Of a stretch of DNA of 64,000 bases, positions 13,072 to 26,752 are shown piece by piece. The notes under the pieces are model-generated. The model was not told the DNA's origin. It saw nothing but the letters and a program-made list of their open reading frames with translations, and made no database searches. Position numbers and translations under genes: made by a program. Position 1 is the first letter of the stretch. Each line of letters opens with the position of its first letter. This DNA is from Apostichopus japonicus (Eukaryota > Echinodermata > Holothuroidea > Aspidochirotida > Stichopodidae): positions 14,834,876 through 14,898,875 of the forward strand of contig NC_092567.1 of NCBI RefSeq assembly GCF_037975245.1, written 5' to 3'.

Positions 13072-16000
13072 ATTTGTTTCTAACATTTATACAAAAATTT
13101 GCATTTATTTTGAATTACATTGTCCTTCTTGCCACACTTAACCTTTCCTTTTCTACTTGCATAAGTTTTCAATATTGTTAATTTTTTTGCATCATCCATC
13201 TCATACTTTTCTTTTTATCATAAATGCTACACATTATTTCAATTTTGTTGTGAATTTCCGGAATTTTTCCCCGAACCCACTGATTATAATGTATAAATGA
13301 TGGCAATTGATGCCACTTCCCTATAACTTTTGCATGGACTGGACACTAATATGAAAAGTCATTTAATATCAGTAATGATTTAATTTTTATGCTAACATTA
13401 CTCTCAAACACCTTCCCATAGCATATTCCAACAAATAAAATTGGATATTTTCAAAGTTTTCAACTTTCTCTTTGTTATTTGAAACTAAAATTCATTAATC
13501 AATGGATTCACTTTACTGTTTAACGGATTTTAGTCCCTCATTCACTTTGAGGACTTTTTACTGAGACCAATGCAAACACCTGCAATAAGAATAAGTTTAC
13601 TGTTAAACTTGAGAGAGTTTTATGTTCATATAGAGAGGCTCATCTAGGTTTCAGTTCAAAGTAAAACCCTGTTATACTATTCTGAGGTTACCGTATGAGA
13701 AAGTATGTGCAAAATTTTGCATTGCCATATATAAGCATTCTCATTCATACTGTTTTATGAGGAAATGTACAATTTGATTGGTATATTATTGTTTTTAAAA
13801 TCAACATTCATAGATCAATTTGTGTGTTATCCTTTGCATATATATAAACTTAAATTTTCAACTTACTCTAAAAACAACTGTTTGGACTACTGCTATTAAA
13901 TATTTCCAAAGATGCATGAAATTGGAAACCATTTTGTGTCAAACTTTGTTTTTCACTGATCACATTTAGAATTTATTCAAGTTTGTTGATAACTTTCATA
14001 ATTGAAATTTTTTATGAATAAATATATGTAACAATAATTGAACTCCCCATATCTTGTTTGCTTCCATCTGGTTTCATTCATGACCACACATAGTTGAGGC
14101 CCTTGAAAATATTTCCTGTTTCTGTGGGGAAGGGATGGGTTAGGGTAGCAAAATTGCAGAGCAGCCAATGTACAGGTTTTACATATTGCATACAAGAAGT
14201 CAAGATAAATACGACTTCCCATTAAGGACTACAGGATTAAAAAAAAAAACGTGGTTATAATAATATATGACTGGAAAAGCGATGATGGAACAATTATAAA
14301 CCGACCTAAATTTGGTCCTTAGAATTATTCCAATAACCGTGTCAATTGTTTATCATAGATGTGCTACAAGGTTATTTCAATTTACTCAGTGATCGTAATG
14401 AACTTGAAGCAAGTTTAGAAAGTAAGCTGATATTTTTCAACGACCAATATCAATGGGCAAATGGAGTTGCAGATCTCATCTCCGTACATTTTAGGCCAAT
14501 TTGACCTACACTTACCTCGATCCTTAACAACCACATAAGTACTATTTTACAATTTGTCTCGTTGTTCTCTCCATATCTTGTGGTTTTATGACATTTTCCA
14601 ATACTGACAAGCGGGTAATGGCCAAATAACAGTGTAGGGGGTATGTGACCTATGACGTCACTAATCACACAGGCACCTACCCACCAAGTGACCTAGATCG
14701 GACTTCTCGCAGAATTTATGCCAATTTGACTGTAAAATCGTTAGACCTGTGCACGTGCTATACATATGGAAAATTGTCACGAATGTGTGTGTTTACAAAC
14801 TTTACAATGACAGAGCTTTTAGTTCAGTTTGATGAAAACTCAAATGAAAACATGTAGCCTAAATTCAATATTGTCATTGGTTTACCGAGAATGGTGCTTG
14901 AACTGAGGAATATAATATAATAGCATGTAAGGTGAGTTACAAAATATGATAATTCCTTAGTTCCCTATAGATTTCTTGTCCCAATGGAAAAAGTTTGTTG
15001 ACCATCGATCTTATGATGTTGTTAATCTAGCCTAACGTTAGGCTTAGTTCTACAGTAATGTTAACAGCCGCCCAACCACATGTATACAAGTAGCCATGAC
15101 AATGCAGCATTGGCGATGTTCTTCTGAATTGTTTAGACAAAATATAGGTTCAGTCATCTTGGTAAGGAATCTTTCACATGCGTGTACATTGTTTTCAATA
15201 TCTTTCAATTCGAATTGAGCATTACCTGTAAATATTTCCAATGTTATTACTAGTCTAACACTAACAGTGACAAAAGTTGGGTCTAGCATGAGTTAACTAA
15301 AATTAAAACTAAAGTATGGTTCTGCCTATTTACGCGATCGTTTGGTGTATTTAGCATGACACACATGCTTATACACCCAATCTGAGAGACTCTTCAAGCC
15401 ATAGAGGAACGAAATCATGTCTATGCATTCCATCTAAACAGTCAAATCCCGCTAAGTAGGTGCATTTTCACATTTTCAGATGCATTATACTATCTCAATT
15501 CATAATGTAGTGTATTGTATCAAAAGATTGAAATTTAAGGTTTTTGTGAAATATACTTGTTATATAGCACTTTGAGGGAGTAGGCTAACATCATTACACA
15601 TTACAAAATCAGGTAATAAGCTCACATTATTTAATTGACAATAGGGTAAATAAGTAAGAGTGCCATTTATGAACTAAAAATTGGGTGAATAGCTCCTACC
15701 CAAAAGTATTGTGTAGCTGCTGAACTTTCATCGGCATTGTAGGCCAGTAGACATATATACTAATTAGAAAAAAGAATATCCATTGGTTCGATTGTGTTTT
15801 AGGGACAAAAATCAATGTATTCCTTTCATGTGTAGACTGTCAACATCGTCGGGAATTAGCTGATGCTTTTTCAGTGTTATGAAAACATTTGAAAGCGACT
15901 GATATAGGCTACTAAGCAGTCACCTTCATCAAGAATTAGAAACTACTATACTGTCCTCAGTCTTTTAGAATATATTTGCTAACAACGGCTGTCTCAAGTC

Positions 16001-17060
16001 TAGGTTCCATTACGTCTTGATGTGATTTTCAACGATCCCTTTCACCATAACAGGTGTCTGAGATTGTGTTGATGTCTACGCATCGTATAAAAAAACAATC
16101 GTAGAAATTTGTAAAGAAGTGCAAAAAAGTCATTGAAATTTGTTATCATTTTCGATACTTTTTTTTTTTTTTTTAATGGGATTAAACGTACAGGTGGCAA
16201 GCAGTTCAGTGTTAGGCATTTGGCTAACATTTTTCTTGCAAACTTACAATTAATCAGAAGTTTTGAATTTGATTGACACCTGGCAATAGGTTAAGCTATT
16301 ATCTATTATTCATGAACTGTATTATTGACCTGACCAACTTTTGACTTGTTTTTGTTGTGCCAGTTTCCGTGTAGCAATTACGAGATCCCACACCATGTAA
16401 ACTACTTTGCCACCCACTGAGGTTTAATTCTTTTTGATAACGTTCTGTACAAATATGAATATAAATACAGTGGCACAACCAAGGGGTATATATTTATATG
16501 GCAATATTTGGATTGCTTCCTAATTGCTGAGGACAACAAAGATTGTCTTGTAATTTGGTCCCCTGCCCCTCAGGGGGGCCAGACATCTGGCATAGGGCCT
16601 GACAGTCCATCATGTTATAGTGTTGTCCTCCGTTAGACATGACCTTTTGTCAGACTCATTTGTCCAGCATTTTCTACATGACTGTCAAGCCTGCCTATAG
16701 AGAAGCAGTCCTCCTCAAATTCACTCCAGTATTAATAACTTGTTACTTGATAGCAAAAACTATCCCAAGTTCTGCCAATAGGATCCATAATTGAGTACAC
16801 CTAATTAATTGACCAGCCACCCTTATGAGTGTAAACACAAATGCTCTAATGGTGAGCACTACTTCCCTGTGTGAAGACAAATTTGGCTTGACCACTGCAA
16901 TAGTACACTGTGTGTTTAATCATGAATTTGTGCAGAGGAGCATTCAGTATGGCTAGCATTACCAACTTGGGTAAAGGTATTCAATATTCCCTGTTTTTGG
17001 CAAAAAATGAGGGGGGGGGGAGGGACTCAGGTGGTATTTGCTATATAGGCAGGGAAATTG
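13072..17060. other. Intergenic, AT-rich, nothing supported
   Basis: There is a poly(A) signal candidate (AATAAA) at 13434-13439 for the upstream gene. The rest is AT-rich sequence with short chance frames. Frames of up to about 81 codons occur here but lack splice borders and coding-like composition. Confidence 0.5.
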
Positions 17061-17067
17061 GTAATGT

Positions 17068-17370
17068 AAGAGCGTGATGGCCAGTTGGCTATGGCATCGG
17101 ACTTGTGATCCAAGGATTGCTGGTCCGATTCCTGTCTAGTTCATTACGTTGTGTCCTTGGGCAAGATGCTTTATCTCACTTGCCTCTCTCTACCCAGGGG
17201 TTAAATGGGTACCTGTGAGGTAAATTGTCATTGGGCGCAGTATATAACTGCAGCCGACTGGAGGGATTGTCTCTGGGACAGGTTATCATTGACTAGGGGT
17301 AATATAACGTCTGTAAAGCGCTTTGAGACCTATTGTTGGTATAAAGCGCTAAATAAAAAATCAAATTTAA
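17068..17370 (+). repeat. tRNA-derived SINE-like element, copy 2
   Basis: The tRNA-like head 'gcgtgatggccagttggc' is an A-box region, and 'ctggtccgattcc' is a B box. It is followed by the body 'acgttgtgtccttgggcaag ... cttgcctctctctaccca', the same body as at 5846-6180. The tail is 'gtaaagcgctttgagacc ... ataaagcgctaaata', a common SINE/LINE 3' motif. The order of pol III boxes, body and tail supports a SINE. Confidence 0.7.
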
Positions 17371-17568
17371 GAAGGATTCGAAGCATGATTGAGGAGCCCA
17401 GGAAGAAAAATTGAGGTGGTCTGGAAAAAAGGGGACAAAATGTATTCTCCCCTTTATATATCTGTAGGAAGAATGAAGAGTACAACCAGAAGTTTTTGCG
17501 ATTCCTTACCCTAACATTTAACACATTCACCTGGTTGGTAAACTGATATAAGTGTAACCCTAATGAAT

Positions 17569-17571
<3 letters not shown>

Positions 17572-17617
<46 letters not shown>

Positions 17618-17619
17618 AG
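17572..17619. repeat. (TA)n microsatellite
   Basis: A nearly pure TA dinucleotide run of about 48 bp, self-complementary. Confidence 0.95.
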
Positions 17620-17867
17620 ACTAACCACTATTACATCAACAACAAAATAAGTACAAAAAAAGGATAAATCATTCTCTTGTATATTTCAGGGAGTTCCTTG
17701 AGAATTATTTCTCCCTAATGTTGAGACCACCGAATCAACAAACCAACCAAAATGACAAATTGATCTATAACATTCCTATGTCAAGAATCATTACAATGAA
17801 GAGACAAATGATGCTGGGATGATATAGAAGGTCGGGATGTATAAACATTTGAAATTCTCATCGTTGA

Positions 17868-18185
17868 GAAACACACTAACATATTATGTCTATCTATAGG
17901 AGTACTAGGTATACAGGTAGTATAGATGAACCATTGAAAATGAACTTACGTACCACCACCCACGACCTCCCCACACCTCCACCCTACCTCACCCCCAACA
18001 ACATAACAAGGCACTGATCAGCCTCTCAGTGCTCCTACAGGCATTATTGAGCTTTGATTTTGCTAAACACACTAACATATTAAATCTATCTATAGGAGTA
18101 TTAGGTATACAGGTAGTATGGATGAACCATTGACAATGAACTTAATTATGTACCACCACCCATGACCTCCCCACACCCCCACCCC
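17868..18185. repeat. Two-copy tandem duplication, about 195-bp period
   Basis: The block at 17868-17990, with 'acacactaacatatta', 'ctatctataggagtact' and 'gtaccaccaccca', is repeated at 18062-18185 with a few substitutions. A C-rich run of C and A bases ends each copy. No coding function is seen. Confidence 0.8.
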
Positions 18186-19439
18186 ACCCCCCCTACAACA
18201 TAACTCTGATCAGCCTCTCTGTTATTACCAAAGATCTTACCAAGACAGCCACTTTGTATTTCAGAGAAGCCTTTAAAGGAAGATGTGAAACTGTTGACCT
18301 AGGAGACCAGAATGTGGGGAGGATGGGGTGGGGGTGGGGGGATGGGTGAAAGCCTTGTATTTTGCCTGTAAATCAAGTAGGCATCCTTTAAAGGGAGGCA
18401 TATTGCAACAAATTTCAGATATCATTGCATGGACACTTTGTCCAAAACTTTTGATTTATCAAGGTATCACATGCAAGATGATATCTGAACCATCTGAATT
18501 TTATCCTGTGGTTCAATCTTTTATAATTATCCTATCCTCATGCTATCTTTTACCTATAGGTCAGTGAATATCTTATGCTTTGCTGTGTGAGATAACCATG
18601 CAGAAACATGAATTATCTGATGGCTTTTCTTACATTGCAAAGCCAAGACTCTCTTTTTTAGTCTATCTTGAAAAGTTCTCAAACAGCAGCAGTTGACATC
18701 AATCATTTTCTGATGCTATCAAACTTCATTTATCTACTTTTTTATCACTCCCAGGGCTTCCCATAACCTGTCACAGTATAAAAGTGTTATGAGTACTTAA
18801 CAGTATGAATGTACATGAAGATTTCAGAAGTCATACAATATGTTAATAATATTCTGTATATAATTATAGTATAAAGTTGACTTTGAGCATCAACATTTCA
18901 TACAGTTCTCCGTTGTGACAGACGTACATTGTAAAAGCACGCAAGATGTATACAAACACTGTCTGACTGATGATACCATATTATATTATATTATATATAT
19001 ATATCATATTATAAGCAATCAAGAGAGATAATTAACCAGAGCTTATGAAACCCAACTTTTGAATTGTTACAAATAAACATAAATATTTGGATGAAGGGAT
19101 GTTTTGCTTAAATTCTGGTGCTAATGTTACATATTTTGCTGTATCCTTTTGATCCCAAATGATGTTGAACAAGCATTGTCCAAAATTAAACAGAAAATAC
19201 CACAAGAAACAGTGGAAAGCAGGGCAAAAATTGGGGAATGTCTACGAATATCAATCAGAATGACTACTGTATAGTTGATATTGCATCCTTCAGATTGGAA
19301 ACATACCCAGAGCTTATAAGCATTTCTACCAAAAAATTATAAAGCCAGAAGGCTTTGGTGATTCCTTACCACATTAAATAACATATGAGAACATTTCATG
19401 TCAACTGTGTGCATACAATTTGATACTTAAAAAGAATGA

Positions 19440-19960
19440 ATCCCCATGCCAAGTGTGAAGTTCATATAAGGTTTACTTTTTCAGACTTCAACTTGCTTAC
19501 AGAGTTATTAAATTTGACCTCTGTTGACCTCAAATGATCTTTGAACTCTACGGAGAAGATTTGAGGGAGTTAAGTATTATTTTGGGAGGTTATCAGAATT
19601 TTGACCTGGAGAGAAACCAATAGGGTTCTTGTACTTAATAAGGTGGATCCAAGTTCATCAAAGCATTACTTTATGAGTTATCCTGTTACAAAGTTTCAGA
19701 ATTTGACCTCAAATGACCTTTAGACTTTGCAGACAAAACAGAGACTGTACCACGGAACGTGGTGGGATCCACATACCCAGGTATGAATGTCATCTTAAGT
19801 TCACTTTTTGAGTTATAGTGTTTACAAGGTTTTCACAGTTGGCGCCCAAATGACCTTTGACCTCTGCTGAAACAAGTTTGTTCTGTATTCAACAAGGTGG
19901 ATTCATCTACCTAAGATGAATTTCATCCACCATGTGTTATGTAGTTTGTTCAGTTATTGT
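19440..19960. repeat. Diverged tandem units with TGACCT motifs
   Basis: Three to four diverged units, roughly 150-165 bp each, share 'agttat', 'tttgacctc' and 'caaatgacctttga'-like motifs followed by 'aaggtgga'. The order is constant but identity is low, so this looks like an old tandem repeat. The neighbouring DNA at 18186-20300 holds nothing else I can support. Confidence 0.5.
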
Positions 19961-20340
19961 ATTTACAAAGCCAAGCAAGGAAGCAAACATATATATTTAG
20001 CACAAATCATGGTTTAGCTAGCTAGGAAGGGAAAGGTGTGTCTAGCATGTTTCTAGCATCTCAAAATTTGAGGGGCAGCATCATGTCCTTCAAGAGGGAC
20101 GTTTCACTACTGACATTTTACTACTAGAGAAAACAGCTCACTCTGTTGACAAATGTTCCGTTTAATACCATGTTCCAAGGTTTTATCTTGCTTGTAATTT
20201 CCTTTTTCTCAGTGGCAGACTACATCATTTTTAAAGTTTTGATTTGCATATTCATGAATATGATAATGACCAGATTAATGCATAATTATGAAAGTTATGT
20301 GAATATGACTCCAACCCGGAGAAGTGGCGCTCCATTACAG

Positions 20341-20590
20341 CGGACTATGTGGATTGGCCTGAGGCCCTCATGTCATTGTATTTATAAGTGGGCCTGTGAG
20401 GCCCTCATGTAATTGTATTTATAAGTGGGCCTGCGAGGCCCTCATGTCATTGTATTTATAAGGGTGGGCCTGTGAGGCCCTCATGTCATTGTATTTATAA
20501 GTAGGCCTGTGAGGCCCTCATGTCATTGTGATTATAAGAGTGGGCCTGTGAGGCCCTCAAATCATTGTATTTATGATAGTGGGATCTGTG
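20341..20590. repeat. Minisatellite with GGGCCTGTGAGGCCC hairpin, about 6 copies
   Basis: Units of about 37-40 bp contain 'gggcctgtgaggccctcat' plus 'gtcattgtatttataa'. Each unit holds a short inverted repeat (GGGCCT...AGGCCC) able to form a hairpin. Copies differ by small changes such as 'taggcc' and an extra 'gg' or 'ag' spacer. Confidence 0.9.
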
Positions 20591-20599
20591 ACGTACTAC

Positions 20600-23140
20600 C
20601 TACAGAACTGTAAATATAATATATACTGAATCCGGAAACGAGAGAAAAGCAAACTCTTGAAAACCCTCTTCGTGAATTTATTTCTGTCCTACTCATCCCA
20701 CGCAAGACTGACAAAAGACCTGGGCATACTCAGAGCCGCCCCTGGGCACACTCAGGGCCACCCCTGGGCGCCTTGCCACAGTATGCAATGAAAGTTTTGT
20801 ATATATCTACGTATTGACGTCTGTAACAGGCTTCACTGATGCTTTTAAGACATCTTTTGTGAAATTATTGCACCAAATTAACACTATATTTTGTGATTTA
20901 TTAACAAGACACAACCGTCTGCTAACATCAATAAATATAAATGAGAAATTTTAAGAACTCATGTGGATGTATGTAAAACTTGAAAACAGGCAATACTGCT
21001 GTTTTAACACTTTTGATTACATGTTGCTATCTTTAATTAATGAGACCATCACACACTCCTTGCCAGATATGCAAAAGTGGTATTAACCATATGCAAAGAC
21101 CTTGAAAAAACACTCTGAAGGTTCCCCACCCCCCCCCCCCCAGAAAGATGGAGGTTTGCATGGAATTCTTGTTCTGACAATATTTTAAACAACAACACGA
21201 CAAGTGTAGTTTCCACAGAATTATGCAATCGAATGATGCTTAATTTTGTTTCCCTCTGTAAGTCCAGTTGTTTCTTGGTTATGTTTTGTAGCAAGGGTTA
21301 CCATATATATACAGCTTTGGACGAAGGGTGGGGAGATTGCATCCTGGGGTGAGGAGCCTACTATGACAAGGGGAATGTGAAGAAAAGTTTTGGACTTTAA
21401 AGAGGGGTACATACCACATGGTGGCATAGTTACAGCTTTATATGCCAGTTTAGTTCAGTGTAAAATTTCCAACAAATTCCAATTTTTTTCCAACTTTCTA
21501 GGAAAAAGTCATTAATTAGCATAGTTTTTTAGCCAACTATGATTAACTATTAAAATAAGTTCACCCAACTTCTTATGGTCTACCAGTGTTATTTGTTTTT
21601 GACTTTTCTTTTGTGGCAGGGGGGGGAGCTCTATATTTAAGTTTGTGCATTGTAAAAATTGATATTTTTGGGCATCCAAGACCTTTGGAAAAATCGTGTT
21701 TTACCAGCGGGACAATACATTTTTGTTGCAAAAACGGGACAATTCCGTTAAATCTGGACACATGTTAACCCCATATTTTTATCAGGAATGGAAGCACTTC
21801 TTCTGAGATTGAGCGGCAAGGATGACGTTGTTTTGATAAGTCTTAAATCACACGAAAGACTGCCCACACATAAAGACTAAATATAAACCAAGACTGAAGA
21901 AAAATAACCCCCAAAAACATCTATGGCAGACCAAATAGCATGACACAACTTAAGACAACAATAACAATAATAAAGCTATCATTTCAGTATTAATACAAAT
22001 GGTGCATACATTCATTTCTTAAGCGTGTGGAAGACTTGGTCAAGTAAAAGCATATCTAAACTAAAACAAGAGCTCAATATATCATACAATCTTATACATT
22101 ATACACTATATGGGAGTGAGCAGATTAGAGAAGTTTCCTCTCCACACATCCCCCCACCTGCCTACACTCTTCATTGCCAACATGAAACACAGACACCAAA
22201 TTGTGTACTTTCGAGAGCCTTTAATAATTATATTTTAAAATTTTTTTTAAAAATTGTCTGGAAGAAGGCTTGGAAGGTGTGAAACCCTCTAAAGTGGGTT
22301 ATACAGGAATGAAAGTATAACTTGCTCAACTGATCCTACACAAAAGGGGGAAAAAGGGGTTCCTTTAACTGTTTTACATTACTACAAACACAAATTATAC
22401 AAAGAATTCTCATTGCAGTTAGGAGTCATAATATACAATGATACTAAATGAAGAGGCCCCCTATGACACAAACTCCTGAGCAGATCACCCCCCCCCCTCA
22501 GCTCCAGAGATATATAGAAAACAAATAACCATCAGCATGTGGTAGAATCTGAAATGGCTCAACCATTAATAGTTTGCATTTTGGGTACTGCATAATACTT
22601 AACCATTAAAGTATTTTATAACATTTTCACATCTAGAGTCTGATGTTATTTGTTGCAAAGAAAGAACTAGGAATGAATATCACATGTATGATAAAAAAAC
22701 ATCATAAAAGTTTACCTTCTCCGACCCGGTGAAGTTTCATAGCGTAACTAAATTTTTTTATTGGATCTCCTAATGGCTTCAGTGGGCCCAATTTACGATG
22801 GACATCTGTTAGGGACGTGTTTTTTTTATGGGGCAAACTTAATGCATCTGGTAGATGTACAAAATGAATCATTCATGAGGTCCGAGTAAAATATTCAACT
22901 CCTTGATCAGCTTAGGTTTGGAACCATCAATATGATGCAAAATATGAGAGGAATATTTTTCTCTAGTAAGCTCCAGCAGTTTTATTACCAAAGTTGTAAG
23001 AAGTAAATTCACTGACCCTCATTTCAGAAATATTTACCACCTTTGATAATTGCCTAGATATTCTTTATGAGGTTTGGGCAAGGAGGGCAAGGAGTTTTAA
23101 CTTAAAAACAAAAGGGGAGGGGGGGAGGCATTTGAGGCTT
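20600..23140. other. Intergenic, nothing supported
   Basis: AT-rich sequence with several homopolymer C or G runs (for example near 21130 and 22488) and no frame with believable splice sites. A candidate minus-strand poly(A) signal for the next gene is at 23143-23148 ('tttatt' on the plus strand). Confidence 0.45.
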
Positions 23141-23307
23141 CTTTTATTCTTTGCAAAATCTGCTTAAGGTTTACTAAAAAAGTTCACCATTTGGTTTACT
23201 TTCTTCACAGAATATCTGTATAATGACTGATGGTGAAGGAAAGACCAGAGTTTGGCGATTCCAACAGAAAAGGAAAAGCAGAACAAAATAATAATTGAAC
23301 CCATGGC

Positions 23308-24827
23308 TCAAGTAACCCACCCAGGTACAGATTGGTCACAATAGTTCACTGGCTTGGAATTGGTGACTCGCAGCTTCGGAGGTGCGGAAGGTGCATAAGG
23401 ATTAGGCACCGATACACTCTTCTTCCTGGATGCAAATGACCTAGTTTAATCTGAGGTATTCAAATGCACAGCTTCTTTCTGTTAGGATACAGGGTTAAGC
23501 TGCTGATGTCATGGTTTAAAGTTTAAGCCCCCTTAAAAGTAAGGTGGCTCATAAGATTTGTACATATATAGGTTTGGTTTGTCAACATCTGTGAACAGTT
23601 CTGTACACTGCTTCACGGATCTGTACAGTGTCAACTGGTTACCATGACAGTATACACTGACAGATTGCTAAAATGACAAGATCCATTAATGCAACTGTAA
23701 TTGAGAACATTTTTTCTATAAATCAACAGATTAACTTTGAACATTTTATGCCAGTGATAAGAACTACCTCTCATGTAAGACCCTACACCTTTTTGCAAAC
23801 TTTTAAGGTTCGCTTTGTAACCAAATAATTAACAAAACAATTTAACCAGAAGAAAATTTTGTTCTTTCATGCATCAGATAATTTTTTATGTTAATACGTA
23901 ACAGATCATTTTTTCATAAGTGATTTAGGTCTAGAGCTTGAAGTTTTAACACAACCAAGCTCTTTCGTCATAACATGGAAAATTGTTGACAGCCCAACAC
24001 TGAATTTGACTACAACTGATAATGATTTCCACAGCTGAATTCAAAAATAAACAATAAAAGTTTTAAGAATTAATACATTTCTAATGCATATTCAATACAT
24101 TGCTGATATAAATGCTCTTTACACTGTCACCCTATTGCACATTACTTCCATAGACATACAGTCTTCCACAGCTGTTGGAAAGGTGCGCTAAAATACCAAG
24201 CAAAATCCCAACAAATTCAACAAATAATTCGAAAAGATTGTCACATGACTTCAGTTTAACCTGTTATTATGTCGAAACGTGGACAAGTTTTTTTACTGAA
24301 GAAAATTAATTACCCAACAAGCTGCAACTTTGTGAAGAACTTTCTTCTCATATAACTCTATGATGATACTATCAGCCTGCACCTCCAATTAGACAAATAC
24401 AAAAGTTAATATCCAATATACCAAATAAATACTGTAATGTGAATGTCAAATGTGTCATAGTATAACATGCACTTCATTGCAACACACCATAGTGAGATTT
24501 CCTCAAACCATATTTAAACATCACAAATGTGATTTAACCTTTTAATTAATAAATTCATTGACTAATGAATGATAAAACTAACCGTTACCAATGATTTCCA
24601 GGACAGTTACAACAGTATTTGTGGGTTTGATTATTATATTTTCCAGTCCACATGGCAGCTTTCCAAATGTCTTTCATATCTGAGGTATTAATTAAACAAC
24701 GCTTGTGTCTGTCTTTAGACACCAAAGGTATTGTCTCGAATAAAAACCGAGCAAACAGCCTCGTTTCATTGTTTACATCTATTACAATTATTTCAAGATC
24801 GGTTTTCTTCATTTTCACAGGCAACTC
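23308..24827 (-). CDS. Unrecognised small two-exon gene
   Basis: Exon a is complement 24589-24827, bordered by 'tcttag' and GTAACG. Exon b is complement 23308-23440, bordered by 'aaactag' and ending in TGA. The junction is phase 2 to phase 2 and creates a Trp codon (..GNH-W-SFAS..). From the in-frame ATG at 24812 the product is 118 residues. The N-terminal part looks like a folded domain (alternating hydrophobics, then DRHKRC, a C-C-N-C cluster and an aromatic-rich segment). The last 40 residues are basic and Pro-rich and end in PGWVT. The frame upstream of exon a (24828-25019) is also open but is separated by the TAG that forms the acceptor, so the true 5' end is unknown. I cannot name a family. 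It could also be the 3' end of a longer gene. Confidence 0.45.
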
Positions 24828-26740
24828 CTAAGACTGACTCAACCATGAAGCATTCTTGAGAATCAAGAGGTAGTACTTAACATTGACAGGTGGCAAGTAG
24901 ACTATATGAATATATATTTTATTATAGTATCTAGATCCCCTTTCTTCACCATTATTCCACTTATCACCAGATTCACTCAAGGTCCAGGTTTTTCTTTTCA
25001 GCCAGCCAGAAAAAGGCACAATTAACTTGTAGATAACCTCAAAATGTGGTTTTGTTCCTTATTCGTACTACTTAGGATACGCTAGATACCTCTGCTAAGA
25101 AAGCCTGGTATGTTGGGATAGATAGGCCGAGACTGCTCAGTCTTGATGTTTTGAAAGCAAGATTTTAATTATCTGTCGTGACATTAACGCAACAAAATAC
25201 GAGAGCATGTTACATTCTAGTGTACGAAAGCTAGTGTGACGAAAGCATTATGTTATGGATGCATCCAGCCACAACAACATATCCAAATAGATGTATTTGC
25301 CACGTTGTAAGGAATTGGAAAGACAACTACTTGAAACCCATCTACAGCTAACTGATGCTGAACTGATACATTTCTTAAAAGCATTAAAACTGCTGCGTCC
25401 AAACTTTAAACTACACTTTATCAAAATTGAAGAAAATGAAAAAAAAAAGAAAAAAAAAAGAAGATTGCACAAGTCATAGACAATATTCATACACTTGATA
25501 AATAACTAAAATATCAGAAGTTTGCATTCAACATATGAAAACATTGCATAAAATTATGATAAGATTTACATTCCTTTAAGACCAAGCAGTTGAACAACTA
25601 ATAAATTAAACTTTCTACATAATAAAGCACAGTCAGAAGCTATTAAACCGCTCTTGCACAACAAAAATAAATTTGCATATTATATGAATAAACATGAAAC
25701 ATGTCATTCATTTCATTTATTAATGAAACGTATTGAAAAATTCTCCATCTACTACTGGTGAGTCTCTTTGGAAGGACCAGAACCTAGAAATAAACAAGTT
25801 CGGAGACACACCAGGTGGGGTTTACCATGCATATATTTGAATACACGCATACTCAGGGCCTTGTGTGGGGGTCTCCTGCTTGGCCCACAGGTTATAGCTT
25901 TGGCCTAATGGTACAAGGCCAAATTTTTAATAGTGGTCCGGATGATTTAGGTGACCAAATTTCCGTTTGGAGAAACAAGTAATGCGATAAAATCTTACAT
26001 TTCACATTGATCTTGGAAACCATGCAGCTATCCTGTTCGGGACAATCATGATGGAATGGCCAGGTTGTCACAGAAACAAGATCTTTTTCGCATTACTGAT
26101 GTTGGACCAACCAAGTTTACTCTTTTTGACAACCATGAAAGAAAGTCCAGATCCTCTGAGACACAACCAGAGAGATCCTGAACATCAGCCCTGCAGTCCT
26201 TATTTCAAAATGGCGCATGGTGCTAGTAAATCTGGGTAAAAGGCTTCTACTGTCATCTTCCAATAGGTTATTCAGCAACAAAGTAAATCTTCCTTTCAGA
26301 TTGGAAATGCTAAGGGTATCCTCCATTATTTCTTCATATCATTCCCAAAAAACAATAACATCGACCTTAAGCAGCCTCAGAGTCATTCAGTCTCTGTCGA
26401 TGATTTGTTGCTATCTAACACACTATCATTAAACATAATACTAGCTGCTACAAAACAACAGATCAAATATCAGCTACATGTAAACATGACTGATTTATAG
26501 CAAAACTAAACTTACATAGCAGATGTTTATCTGATCTGAGAGAGTTGGGTGCAGAGCAACACAATTCAAACATTATAGTCCGTAAGAAGTTCCCTGGCCA
26601 ACGTTCGAACACACTACGAACATACCTCAGAGTGTCTTGTACTACGTATAAAATGTCGACTGATAAATAATAATCCACAGATGAAGTACATTCCTTGTTG
26701 GATCTTATGCTCTTGGAGAAAATGCAACAACAAGCAAGGC
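24828..26740. other. Region with short open frames only
   Basis: A plus-strand frame at 25291-25479 encodes 62 residues with a helical, Leu-rich pattern (ELERQLLE, AELIHFLKALKLL) and a Lys-run tail. A stop precedes its ATG and the Lys run comes from a poly-A tract, so I do not call it a gene. Frames near 26048-26432 are short and unrecognised. Confidence 0.35.
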
Positions 26741-26752
26741 CATGTCACTATT

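Noticed and set aside
26048-26432. Possible retroelement remnant from short frames
   Set aside because: Only short unrecognisable peptides in shifting frames. No motif is strong enough to name.
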